NCBI GenBank assembly: GCA_037903355.1
Contig: JBAJFE010000014.1
Location: forward strand, 2,604,001 to 2,668,000
Source of the DNA: Trichuris trichiura
Lineage: Eukaryota; Nematoda; Enoplea; Trichinellida; Trichuridae
DNA: 64,000 bases
Direction of reading: 5' to 3'
A program made the position numbers and the translations under genes. Positions 25,398 to 37,500 of the stretch are shown piece after piece (within the stretch, counting starts at the first letter, position 1; the number at the start of each line of letters is the position of its first letter). The notes under the pieces were generated by a model, which was given only the letters and a program-made list of their open reading frames with translations, had not been told where the DNA came from and ran no database searches.

Positions 25398-25403
25398 TTT
25401 ATT
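25398..25403 (-). terminator. Poly(A) signal of NAA25
   Basis: AATAAA on the - strand lies about 145 bp after the NAA25 stop and about 125 bp before the INTS2 start codon. Confidence 0.5.
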
Positions 25404-25547
25404 TGCCTTTGAATTAGTAACAGTAACAAGACCAAGAAATTCTTTAGTCGAAAGCAAGAGCAGAAGCCTACACAGACTAGTTCATTGAAGGCAACCGGAT
25501 TCTACGGTATACCAGCGAGTCTGTTGTATACCAAATGTTACAATAAC

Positions 25548-28500
25548 TTATTTGGCTCCGTCTTGCCATTGTTCTACTTGTTTAGCGATGCTGCGAAGGT
25601 GCGTTGACATAAACGCCAACTCTTCCAAGGATTGAACGTACCCTGCGCGAAGCTTCGCAACTACTTTTGATTTCGAATTCAAATCGTTTTCCTGCGTACA
25701 AAGTAAAACTTCAGGCAAAACGTAGACCAGCCAAAGTGCTTACTACGGACGGAACGTCGTCCTTTTTGACGGTACTGAGCAATGAAAGGTCAACCTCAAG
25801 CATCAGTTGCAAGTCGCTTATTAATTTTTCTGGACTATTCGAGGCGAGAACAAGAATTGAAGAAAAGTTGTCGAACTGTTCGAAAAGCTGAAAGGGTCTT
25901 CCATCAGATAAAATTATAAAACGACAAATCAACATACATCAGTTAATCGTATATCACTCTGGCATGCCCGTTTCTTTTTGCCTTTCCTAACAATGTCCAA
26001 CCTCGTGCTATTTGTAAGTGATCTGACAGCCGAGCATATGAGTAAGCAAAGGCAGAGTGTTTCTAGCAGCATCGAAACATGGACGAACTGCATGTACGGA
26101 AACATGCCGGTCGAAGAGTCTTTCAGCTGATGACAAGCAAACATTGCTTTAACGGAAATGCTTTTTCAGTCTGTAACTAGTGGCTCGTTTTCACTGCTTA
26201 CCGCGTAAACTCTTCTGCAATTCTTCCTCCTTTGGAAAAATCGCAAGTTCAGGATGCGCGAACTGCAACGCATCATTTTCTTCTGATAGGTTATCCTCCC
26301 CAGTGTGCATTAAGATTTGGCCAATTTTGTGAAGAAACAAAAGACAAGTACTAACTACTGACAGCAAGACGTCTATGTAGCACTTTGTCACGTATACCCC
26401 AAAGTAGCACGGCGGGGATCCATAAAATGTGTACTGACAATGGAATTGCGGTTTCTCGTCTCTCCATTGGTTTAGCAGCGACTTCAATATCCTAAGGCAG
26501 TTGAAAGCCTCGTCCAGTGAAACATTGACCGATTGACTACTTGGCTCAGTGACAGAGCCGTTGGTCGAAGGCGGCAAACCATCTTGAGATTCAGGCAGTT
26601 TCTCTGAGCGAGTATCATGACTACAGCAAGATTTAAGTTGCACTTTAAAAAGTGCCCGGAATATCCGAAGAATCCAGTAACGGTAATGCGTTCTATTAAT
26701 CTAGAAATAGGCAAAGAAATTGCTAGTGAAGCACATGTATGAAGACCATTCGACAGTTTTAATAAACCTCTAAGTTACAGCATAACTGTTTCAAGATGCG
26801 ACGTAATAAAATATGAATGCTTATTAATACAATTTAACTTCGTGATCGCTGCTCTGCGCCATTGATAAAAATGCTAAAGCAAAACAAATTATATCAATAC
26901 TGATACTGATTAGCGCGTCGCTGTAAGAGAACGCATGGTCTCCAGAAAAAACAAGAAGAAACTATACTATAATTTATCGTGCTAAAAACCTGCAAAGTAA
27001 CAGAGTATGATTCCGTATATTACCGCCGGAAAGAAACGGCATGAAATGCGATCATTGTCACCTAGGGCGACAATAGTTTATCCGAAGTCTATGGAACAGA
27101 AAATGAGATGAGTGAAACTTCGAAAAAACACCAGTTTTCATTAACGGAGTATTTCGTATCTATTATATGGCACATAAACACTAATTAAATGTTCTTTATT
27201 CAATAGCATTTCATTATCTGTACCTCATTACTTACGACTTCTTCTATGACGTATAAGAAAAAAACCTTCACGTACTCTAAAAATTGTTAAAGCAGGACTC
27301 ACACAGGGTCAACTAACTTTCCTGGTTAAATGTAGAGACCATGGAATTTTACCCAATTGCTTCAAGCTAAAATGGGGCCAGTATGTAGACAATCAAACCA
27401 GAAGAATCTTACTCACGGCTGGATTATCGCTACTACGAAATGTTATAAGAAAACACAGGTCCACTCTAGCAAGACTACGAGCAGATTACATTTGCACGCT
27501 GGATTTCCTCAGAACATAGTTACACAAAAATATTTACGAAACCCTGATCAATCAAGTGGACCTCGCCACAAGAACGGTATGCACTTCGCAAAAGCATGTA
27601 CTAAAAAGGAAATTTGACAACCTTCAAATCAGACCCCAGACGATATCTTCACACTCTTACAGGAGCTCTTCACAAAGAAACACTGCGACAAAGCTAAGCA
27701 CGGGGGTTATTAACCTTAGCTCTGCACCTCTAAATGAGAGTGAGAAAACTATATTAGAAAAAAGACTAAACTTCGTCCCAACTCCCAAAAAGCCACCCTT
27801 TCTCGACATCATTGTCTCCATTGAGGACAGCCTATCTTCAGTTGACCCAGAGATAGCCACACGGATTAGGAATAGTTTATCTTCAATTATCCTAGGTCAC
27901 AACTTTAACAACACTCCAAACTTAAACCGATACGAGATGAATTGCTTACGTCAACTAAGAAAACAATCCAGCAGAATTATCACAAAAGCAGATAAAGGGA
28001 ATAGAACAGTTCTACTGGACAGAAGCACCTACACTGAAAAGATGACAACTATATTAAACACAGAGAATTACACACCTCTACCCGCCGACCCTACAGAGGC
28101 CTCTCGGAAAAATCTCCTTCTCTTCTCGTTACGTTTGCCGCAGAGACCAAAGAATCAGAAATATCCAAATTAGCAACACATCTTAAATTCGCGTCGAATT
28201 ATAGACCCCCTGAGCTATACGGCCTTCCCAAAGTACACAAACCGAATGTCCCACTAAGACCAATAGTATCCACAATCAACAGTACTACAAGCGAGCTCAG
28301 TCGATACTTAAAAAAGATCATCAAACCCTTAACCGGCAAAGAACCCTCTTTCGTCAAAAATAGCAAATCTTTCGTCAATGAAATACGAAACCATCACTTA
28401 AAACCCGATGAGATTCTAGTCAGTTACGATGTAAAAGATTTATTCCCGAGCATTCCAGTGCCAGACACATTGGAGATGTTGTACAGCCTCCTCAATGCAG

Positions 28501-31500
28501 ATACAAGTCTACCCAGCAGAACAAAGTTAAATCCCTTTCACATTACCAAGCTGGTTTCTTTTTGCATGCAAGATGGCAATTACTTCACCTTTGACAACAA
28601 ATACTACAAACAATCCAGCGGAGTCCCAATGGGCAGTTCTTTATCCCAAGTCTTAGCAGAAGTTTTTATGGAAAACCTTGAGAGAAGAATTTTCGAAAAC
28701 GTAGACAGACAAATCGCCCCACTCCTCTTCAAAAGATATGTGGACGATATCTTTGTAATCATCAAGGCCGGAAAAGAGGAACAATTTCTACAATTCCTCA
28801 ACAACATGCGCCCAAACCAGATAGTCTTCACCATGGAAAAAGAAGAAAACAAAAGTCTTCCCTTTCTAGATGTGCTTATTATTCGCACAAATGAAGGGCT
28901 TAAAACCAGAGTCTATAGAAAACCGACGCAGACTGAACAATATCTCAACTTCTACTCACATCATCCACGATCAGTAATGCGTGGTATCTTCTCCGGAATG
29001 ATCGATAGGGCAGTCAATATATGTGACCCTGAATATCTACAACCGGAACTTAACTATATTAGGAAAGTCTTCTACAAAAATCATTACCCTAAATCCTTCA
29101 TCGACCAAGTATTCAAGTACAAGCTACACAAACGTGAATCTCTCGAAACTAACATCTCACAAAATCCACGTTTAGTTGTTCCATACGTGGCAGGACTAGG
29201 CGAAAAGTTTATTCAGCTGGGCAAAAGATTGGGCTTCAGAGTCTTTTTCAAAAATTTTCCCAATCTCAGATCAATTCTCCGTACGGACAAAAGAAAAATT
29301 CCCACAAACGAAAAAACAGGTCTTATCTACGCGGTCGAATGTTCCTGTTCAGCAGTTTACATTGGCGAAACAGGTAACACTTTAGAACACAGATTCAAAG
29401 AATACGTAAAGAAACTAAACAGTTACAACAACGCAAAAAGTAGCCTCCACAACAGGCACACCCCAATACCTCGCCGTGGAAGACCGATTTTGAACCCAAT
29501 AAAAACGATGGAAAAAGCAATTGAAGCTTCAGCTGTGGTAGAACATGCCGTAAATTGCAAACGACCGCTTCACCCAAGAACCCTGTGCTACGAAAGTAAC
29601 TTCCGGCTACGGAAACTTAAGAAAGCGCTGTATATTAGAAACAATATGACCATCAACGGTGATCAAGGAGCAGACATCAGTGATTTATGGAGCAATATCA
29701 TTACACTCCACAACTGCTGCTCCCTTGGCAGATGACACGCAAAAAATGAAAAACTGGACAAACTATAAATCAGAGTTGACATATATTGAAAAAAGGTTTA
29801 AATCACTAACTTTATTGGAACAAATGGTTAAAAATGGAAGAAAAAACTAGAAGCTCGCCTAAATACACGGACAAATTTCCCTACAAGAATACAGGAGTAA
29901 GGAAATGGCAGCTCACAGACAAAGAAGAAAAACTTTAAAATCTTTAAACTCTCGTTTTAAAACCACGGAAAGCGATGGAAGATGAATGGTACCCCACGCA
30001 CTACACATAATCTCACCGCTGAAGACGGGTCGCGAAAGACCCGAAAGCTCCGGAAAGAAGAAAAAATCTTTTTATTTTACGTCTCAACGGGAGAATCCGT
30101 AATAAAGATACTTTCACGTACTCTCTCCAATTCCTAACCGTCCTATACCACACGCGCATCGCATAACGCGAGATTTCTAGAAACGCACCGTTCGCGTTAA
30201 AGGAAGCAATTATTGGGTTGTTTCGTAAGTTCGTTCCGTTTTCTTTAGGAGTAAATTCTTTTTGTACGCAGTTGCTCTCATGCCAAGCAGTATACATCAC
30301 TCAATGCCTCTCGATGCTATTTGCAAGTTAGTACAAGTAAATTTTAATATCGCGCTCTTGAGAAGTTTCAGCTTAACTGGAAAGATGGAGTGTCAAGTCG
30401 ACAAAAAGGAGCATCTCTGAAACGTGCTGCTTTTCCTGTATAACGGAGGATTAAGTGCTGTCGCAGCGGCTGAAAAGATCCAGGCGGTCTAAGGGGAAGA
30501 GGCTATCAGCGATCGAGCAGCTAGAAAGTGGTTCTCCCGCTTTAGGGAGGGAAATTTCGATCTGAGTGACAGTGCGAGGCCAGGGAGGCCAAGCGATTTT
30601 GATGAAGAGAGACTGAACGCCCTAGTGCACGAAGATCCACGACAGTCGACACGCGAACTGGCTGAGAAGATTGGCTGCAGTCATGTGGCTGTTAGCCGAC
30701 ATTTGCTATCTATGGGAAAAGTACAGAAAATGGGATTATGGGTGTCACATCAGCTGAGTCGAGATGACAAAATTCGGCACGTTTCTGCCGCAGGTTCTCT
30801 TCTCGCTCGATACCGTCAAGCCGTGGCCCAACGTCGCCCATTCTTTAGCCAGATCACAAGTGACGAGAAGTGGTGTCTGTTCGTCACTGTGAAACAAAGG
30901 AAGGAGTGGCTGAGTACTGGTAAGGATCCAACCCCGCGAGCGAAGCCCAAATTGCACGAACGAAAGACTATGCTGTCCGTCTGGTGGGATTGTGAGAGTG
31001 TTATACATTTCGAATTGCTTCCAAAGAACCAGACTATCACCGCCACAATTTATGTAGAACAATTACGGCGTTTGGCGAGCGCATTTCAGCAGAAAGGGCA
31101 AAAGAAGCAACATGACATCATGCTGCAGCACGACAATGCCCGACCGCACACAGCAATAATCACAAAAACAGCCATCCAAGAACTCGGATGGGAGGTGCTT
31201 CCTCATCCGGGTTATTCTCCTGACCTCGCTCCATCCGACTATCACCTTTTCCGTTCGCTCGCTGTCAATTTGCGTGGCGTTTCCTTCAATAATGACGAAG
31301 ACCTCCAAAATGGCTCTCCGACTTCTTCTCCTCCAAACCCCCACATTTCTACCGACGCGGGATAGAACAGCTGGCCAGTCGTTGGGAAGAAGTCGTGAAT
31401 AGTGAAGGGGAAAACATTGTTGACCAAACAGTTTGTATTTTTGATGGAAAAAGTAAGTTAAAGTAGTCGAAAAAAAGCGGAAGGAACTTATGAAACAACC

Positions 31501-34500
31501 CAAGAATTCCCAAATTTTGTCTTCTACTTTTAAAGTAAATACTTTGTCACTGCCCCCACCTCTTTCTTAATCAATCGTTCAGTACCCCAACTTTAGTTTA
31601 ACGGAAGCTGAGCATAAAGTATTTCGACAGCTCCACTGCAATCCCTTCACTGACTTTGCCAGCACACTAAAGAGTTAATACTATAACAACAAATTGAATT
31701 TTGCCTACTCAGCACTAGAAGCTTTAAGTTCAATACAATAGAAAGGAATATAAAAATAAAGAAGGAAAACCTTTTAAAACATGACAAAAAAAGATTGCAA
31801 TGGAGGTTCACGCTTGTTACCCTTTCTGAAATATGACATGACAATCTATTTGTTCAATAGCTATTCAGTGCCCAAGGGATGTGCTTGACAAAACGGAACT
31901 GACTTGTTCAAACCTGGATAAATGCTGTGATCATAATTCTTAGTTCTCCTCTTTTCGTTGTTTGTAGCTAACTCAGTTTCTTGCTCGGCAGGTCAATAAC
32001 CGCACTGACTTTGCGTTAAACCAATTACGGCAATGGAAAAATGATAAAAAGCTTTTGCAGCACAATCTGCCGCTGATGAAATTATGCTATTTGTAGCGCT
32101 AACCAAGCTTGTCGAAACTCGGCTTTACATCCTCCGCTCTCTGCTTCCTTCACGCTGCAGATAAGATTTACAACCCAGTCTTGAATCTTCAATGCCAAAA
32201 TATTGCTCAAACGTTTCACTAAAGCTGTACATAGCATTTCCAAATAGTCGCAGTGCACTACAACATCGCCGTCAGTGAGTTTCTGCATTTCCCTTGAGCG
32301 AAGCAACAACTCAAAAATGACAGGACTTGCAGCATCCCAAATTTTCTTCAAAAATAATTAGCTTTAGAATTTGCATCGCTGGCGCAAACTTGTCTCGTCG
32401 AACTTGAAGTATAATTTCGTCAAGTTTGCGATGTACTTTTTGGAATTGTTCCGCACGGCAAAACTCTGTCTTCTAAAACCTGATCGATGAAGCTGTAGCT
32501 CACACGAAAGCCCTTTAACGACTGCCATATTCAGTGCGAGGTAGCAAAAGGTGCAAACCTCCTTCGTTCGCTTCAGATCTGTCTGAATGATCTTTCATTC
32601 AATTGTTTACTTTTGACTTTGTTCATCACTGCAATGACAAACTGCGTCGAAGAAATGAAACGATAGCTACAGCGTTTTGCGACCAATGCTGCCAATGAAT
32701 CACGCGATATACAGCTAACACACTCGAACAATTTCGTTCAAATACGCAATAAAGCCATCACAGTTTCTCATCATCGATGGTAGAAAGCGAAAATTATTGA
32801 CTCTGTTTTAACGTTTGTTTTACAAGCTCTTGGCAAATAGTCTCTGTAATAAATACATGTTTTTTATAAACCGAACACAAGCAAGCATACTAGTGAAAAA
32901 AGCGTCAGCGTCATACATAAAAAACAAATCATTATGAGTTACGTTACAGCGACGGATTTGTTTACAGAGGATTTCACAATTTGCTACTGAGAATTTCGCT
33001 TGCCTATAAATGGTTGGTCGGTACATTTTGAGGAGGAGCATAGTTCAAACATGATACGTCAAACTGAAGCTTCTCAAGGAGCGAGAAATGCAAAGGAGAC
33101 GATATCGCCTCTCTGGCCGTCGCACTCAAAGGCACTGAAAGGATAGCTATTCGGCCGGGGACTGCGGATCGGCCATCTTTTCTTCTGAACTTCTACAGCC
33201 CGTATAGTCACGGAGACTGCCTAAAGCTCTCTAACCGACCCTGCGGAACGCCCACAAACGAACGAACGGCGCTTTCAAGACCTACAGGTGCTGACACGAA
33301 AAAGATACAGAAAAACTATGACTTAAGTTTTCACAACCCCTTCGGTATTCATTGCCTATCTCAGGGCCACTATGGCACCCTCTACCAGGGCTTTTTAAGT
33401 TCTCATAATCCCCTCCGAAGGGGGTGATATTGTCCAGTCTGAAAATCCCTAATATATAACTCTAGCTATACTATTTAAGTTTAAAGATCACTTCTCGTTA
33501 CCAAACTGTTTTTTTTGTAAACTTTAGCATGAAAATCTACTCAACCATCAAGAAGACTTAATGTTTAGAGCTAGGTTTCTACTAGCTGAAATTGTACATA
33601 CCGCTTGTCGAAAAACATTTCGGTTCCACTCGTCAATTCTAGAACGCTCTTTTACATCAGCCAGAATCGGTACAACGGAAAAATCACGACGGTCGACCAT
33701 CATGGCACCTTCAAAGTCGTCTGTAAAAATGCAGCGGTGCTTAACAGTGAGTCATGGAAAAAATAATGAACGAGATCATTTGAGATAAGAGGTGCTCTCA
33801 CCTTGAAAAATAGAAGAACATTCTAACTTTCCTTGAAGATGATTCCTTATTTCATCAAAGCTATAACAGTGCAGAATGCAAAGGGTAATTATTCTAATAT
33901 CAAAAATGCATACTTGTCGAATTCGACTAGTAACCTATAATAAACATTATCTACCCTGCAGAAGTAATGATTGGCTGCATTACGCAAGTCGTTACGAAAT
34001 CGACATATTTCCAGTGCTTTGATAAAGGAGCCAGATTTGAACGAAAGCAGAAAGCAGTCCGTAGTGTCACGTACGGTGCTTACGTAGAACTTCATGCAAC
34101 TTTCTGTCCACTGGATGTACTGTCGGAAAAAACCAAACATAGTAATTTGATCACCAATTAGGTACCTAACAGTAGCACTGCTTCACTTTTACGAACTCAA
34201 CGGAAAACATGGACTTGCCATAGACCGTCAATAAGTATGTATTTTGCGTCCAGCGCGTTGAATTCGGCAGTTAGACAGCAAGGCGAGCCGAGCAATGCGT
34301 AAACTTTTATCAAAAGTATTCTGAACACCGTATTGCTTTTGTCGTACTGTAAACCTTCATCCAACAACGCGGCAAGTTTTAACAGCTGCTGCTGATCTTC
34401 TTCAAAGTTAAACAGAAGCGTTTAGGAAAAGATACAAACTAATCCTACCATTTTGCACAAACAGTTGCCACAATTGGCAACAGGCGAATAGCAAGTAACT

Positions 34501-37500
34501 ACTGGAGGCTGCATGATCGCCATTCAAAAATTCTTCCTGTGGAGCTGTAATAAATTATATAACCTAAGCGTCTCAAGAGAAAGGAACAAAAATCTTTACA
34601 GGGCTGCATTTGAGAGAAGTGCTTTAGCGATTGTTCAATAAGTGCTTGTCGGTGCTCAACGGTTAAACCATTGTAATAGCCTAACGCACTGCACAAATGC
34701 AGTAAGTTAGCGTGCCGCAAAGCAATTTCCTGATTTGTGGTAATTACTAAGTTTTCCCCAAAGGCGGGACATACGGGTAGGTCGCTGGCTGAATGCCGCA
34801 ATCTCTCAATGAACTAAAAAGAATTCAGAATGTACAACAACAACTTGAACGGTGTTACCTACCTGGTCGCGCTGTTCTTCGCTAACCAGTGGCAAAAAAG
34901 GGATTAAATCACGGAGGACACAAGGTCTGGATCCGAACATATCGAAAAACAGGACCATTAGTTCCGAAGGTTCACCTATCAATTATGCAAATCAAATGGA
35001 AGACAGCCAGATATTCGGTCGACTGTTCACTTACTTAAACCTAACGAAGCCAACTCAGACGGCTTTACGTAGCCGTTGTCCCGGAGGCTACCAACTATGT
35101 TAAGCCGGGAAAGCTGTTGCGTTCTACTTTGCTTTACGTTTTGTGGGTACGTCAACGAAGCAGAAACTTGTTCATTCACGAAAGCAGCAACGTCTCTGAT
35201 TATTCTAAAGTGAAAAAACTTGCAGACTTGCAAGTATGAATTGTCTGTCTCTATAAATTAATAAGTCAATGCAGTTGATCCGACATCCTCACCAAAGATG
35301 AAGCTGTTTACTTGCATACAAGTGATATTTTGAAAACGAGCCCATACGCAACTACTGCATTAAGGAAGCCTCAGGATGGCGGCATTTACTTGAGCGTCCA
35401 ACAAAGTAACGCTAGCAGACTTAAAACGTCAATAAACGCTAAGACGTTTTGCATACAACTATTTCTTTGAAAAAAAACCTTTGCTGAAGGCAACTGTGCC
35501 GTAGGACTTCTTATGGATGCATGCCCGTCCAGATTTACCGCTTATTTTGCAAAGAAGTTCGAAGGCTGACCTCCTCTCGTTTTAATGGCTAAATGCAACC
35601 GCAAAAGGCAAAGACTTCAAAACAGGTTAGAACTTATTGGGTTAGATTAGTCCTTATGAGAACTTATATGAGCTGAACTGAACTGAACTAACTAACTGAA
35701 CTAACGCTGAACTTATATGAGCATTTCTCTGGCGTGGTTGCAGAGAAGGTGAGAAAAAGGTTTACTGCTAGCAATGGATGGCTAGCAAAATACGTGAAGC
35801 GCTTCAACCTCAAGAACTTAAAGATCACTGGGAAAAAGGCATCGGCTTATTTCGTAGTTGCCTCGACGTTCCCGAAGAAATTCAAGGGGACAGGACGAAA
35901 TACGCAGCTAGAATATAAGCTATTTAGCAGCCTTTTTCATAGGGTAGCCTATATAACGCGGAATTCAAGCTTACGCGGTAAAATGCTCAAAATGTTGGAC
36001 GAATTAACCGCGGATAACGAGGGCCGCCTGTATACAGGTAGTTCTCGTATAACGCGTGTTCATATAACGCGTTTTCGCTCATACGCAATTTTGAAATCGT
36101 AGCACTTTCTCACATAACGCGATTCTGTTTTCGCTCTTACGCGATTTCGCCAGTTGGAAAGCGTGGGCGTATGGCAAAGTCTCCCGTGTTTTCATCCACC
36201 GAGAGCAAACAAAGGACGCGCCGTTAGCTTATGCGCGTTCTTCCGTCACGAACAAGCGAAATGTGACAAAAACGTTTAGAATTCTTATCAGAAGTAGTGT
36301 CCGACCCAGCCGTGCACCCTGCGATATGCATACTCAAACAGGCTACTGATCGGTATTCATGTTCGATGGAATAATTCGCACCGGCAGGACCATGTGTACA
36401 AACGACGTCTCCATTTTCAATTCTCCCGAAGCGCAGGCATCGTAGACGTTTTCCAGTGAGTCGTAGTAGGCTAGCACAGAATTCGGAAAGCATTCACACC
36501 GTCTGATTGCGAGCTCAATTCGTAAGTATTTTGTCTGATTCCGCGATCTGAGGATAGTCTTTAAGTATCTGAAAATGTCTAAGCTTCCTGATTCGAAGTC
36601 AGCTGGTAGTGGTCGGAAAAGAAAGGCGCTGACTGTTGGAGAGAAACTTGAGATACTGAAACGGTATGAACGGAATGAGACGACATGTGATCTCGTCAAA
36701 GCTATTGGCATAAAGGAATCAACCTTGCCGACCTAGGAGCAATGCAGAAAAAATTAAACAGACTTGCGTAAGCGGTACCTGTTCAAGTATTGCGATGTCA
36801 ATAAGAACAAGGCCTAAGCTACTGGAAGAAATGGAAAAACTACTCAGCATTTGGATCGAAACTCAAACGATGAAAAGAATAGGAACAACGTTTTTAACCA
36901 TCAGACAAAAAGCAGTTACCATTTACGAAGACTTTAAGAAACAGTCTACAAATCCTACTAAAATTCCTCCATTTACTGCTAGTAGTGGTTGGTTCTGCCG
37001 TTTCAAGAATCGATACAGTTTTCACAATGTTCGTCTCTGTGGCGAAGCAGGAAGCGCGGACGTCGATGCCGCGCAAACATTTCCAATAGAACAGGGGTGA
37101 GGAACGTCCGGCCCGCGAGACCATTTTCCGCCCACGCACTGGCCCAACCGCACATGGATGCGAGATTCAGTGAAATGTAATTGCGGGAGGTTATTTTTCA
37201 TAATGCGATAAGCGTATTGTATGTGAATCCTAGTAAAAAGATAAATCTTGCGTAACAAGCAGTGAGCGTCAGGCTGGCTCGGAAGACTGCGTTGCTGACA
37301 GCTCTCTGTCCACAAACCGACATTGTTCGTCCTCGGTGACAAGCAGTAGGCGCCACTATAGTGAGTGTGCGCGCGTAAGTAGCGTGAACCGTTGCTTTGT
37401 TCGAGATAAGGACTGTCCAGCTTGCTAGAACACTTCTGCTTTTTTTGCTCTCAGTAGTCACTGGCATCGTTCTCGTCGGTTCGCGCCGGCCGCCTGTCCT

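Larger units (their letters stand above)
27279..30112 (+). mobile_element. Penelope-like retroelement 1, 5'-truncated, with 12-bp TSD
   Basis: The direct repeat TTCACGTACTCT occurs at 27267-27278 and 30113-30124, bounding a 2834-bp insertion in the NAA25 intron. The open frame starts at the left edge without an ATG, so the copy is 5'-truncated. The 3' part has a hammerhead core at 30019 and a tail of about 56 bp. It is oriented opposite to the host gene. Confidence 0.85.

Noticed and set aside
32820..33041. 73-codon minus-strand ORF in NAA25 intron 15
   Set aside because: Initially considered as an NAA25 exon, but exons 15 and 16 join in phase without it and it has no family similarity.
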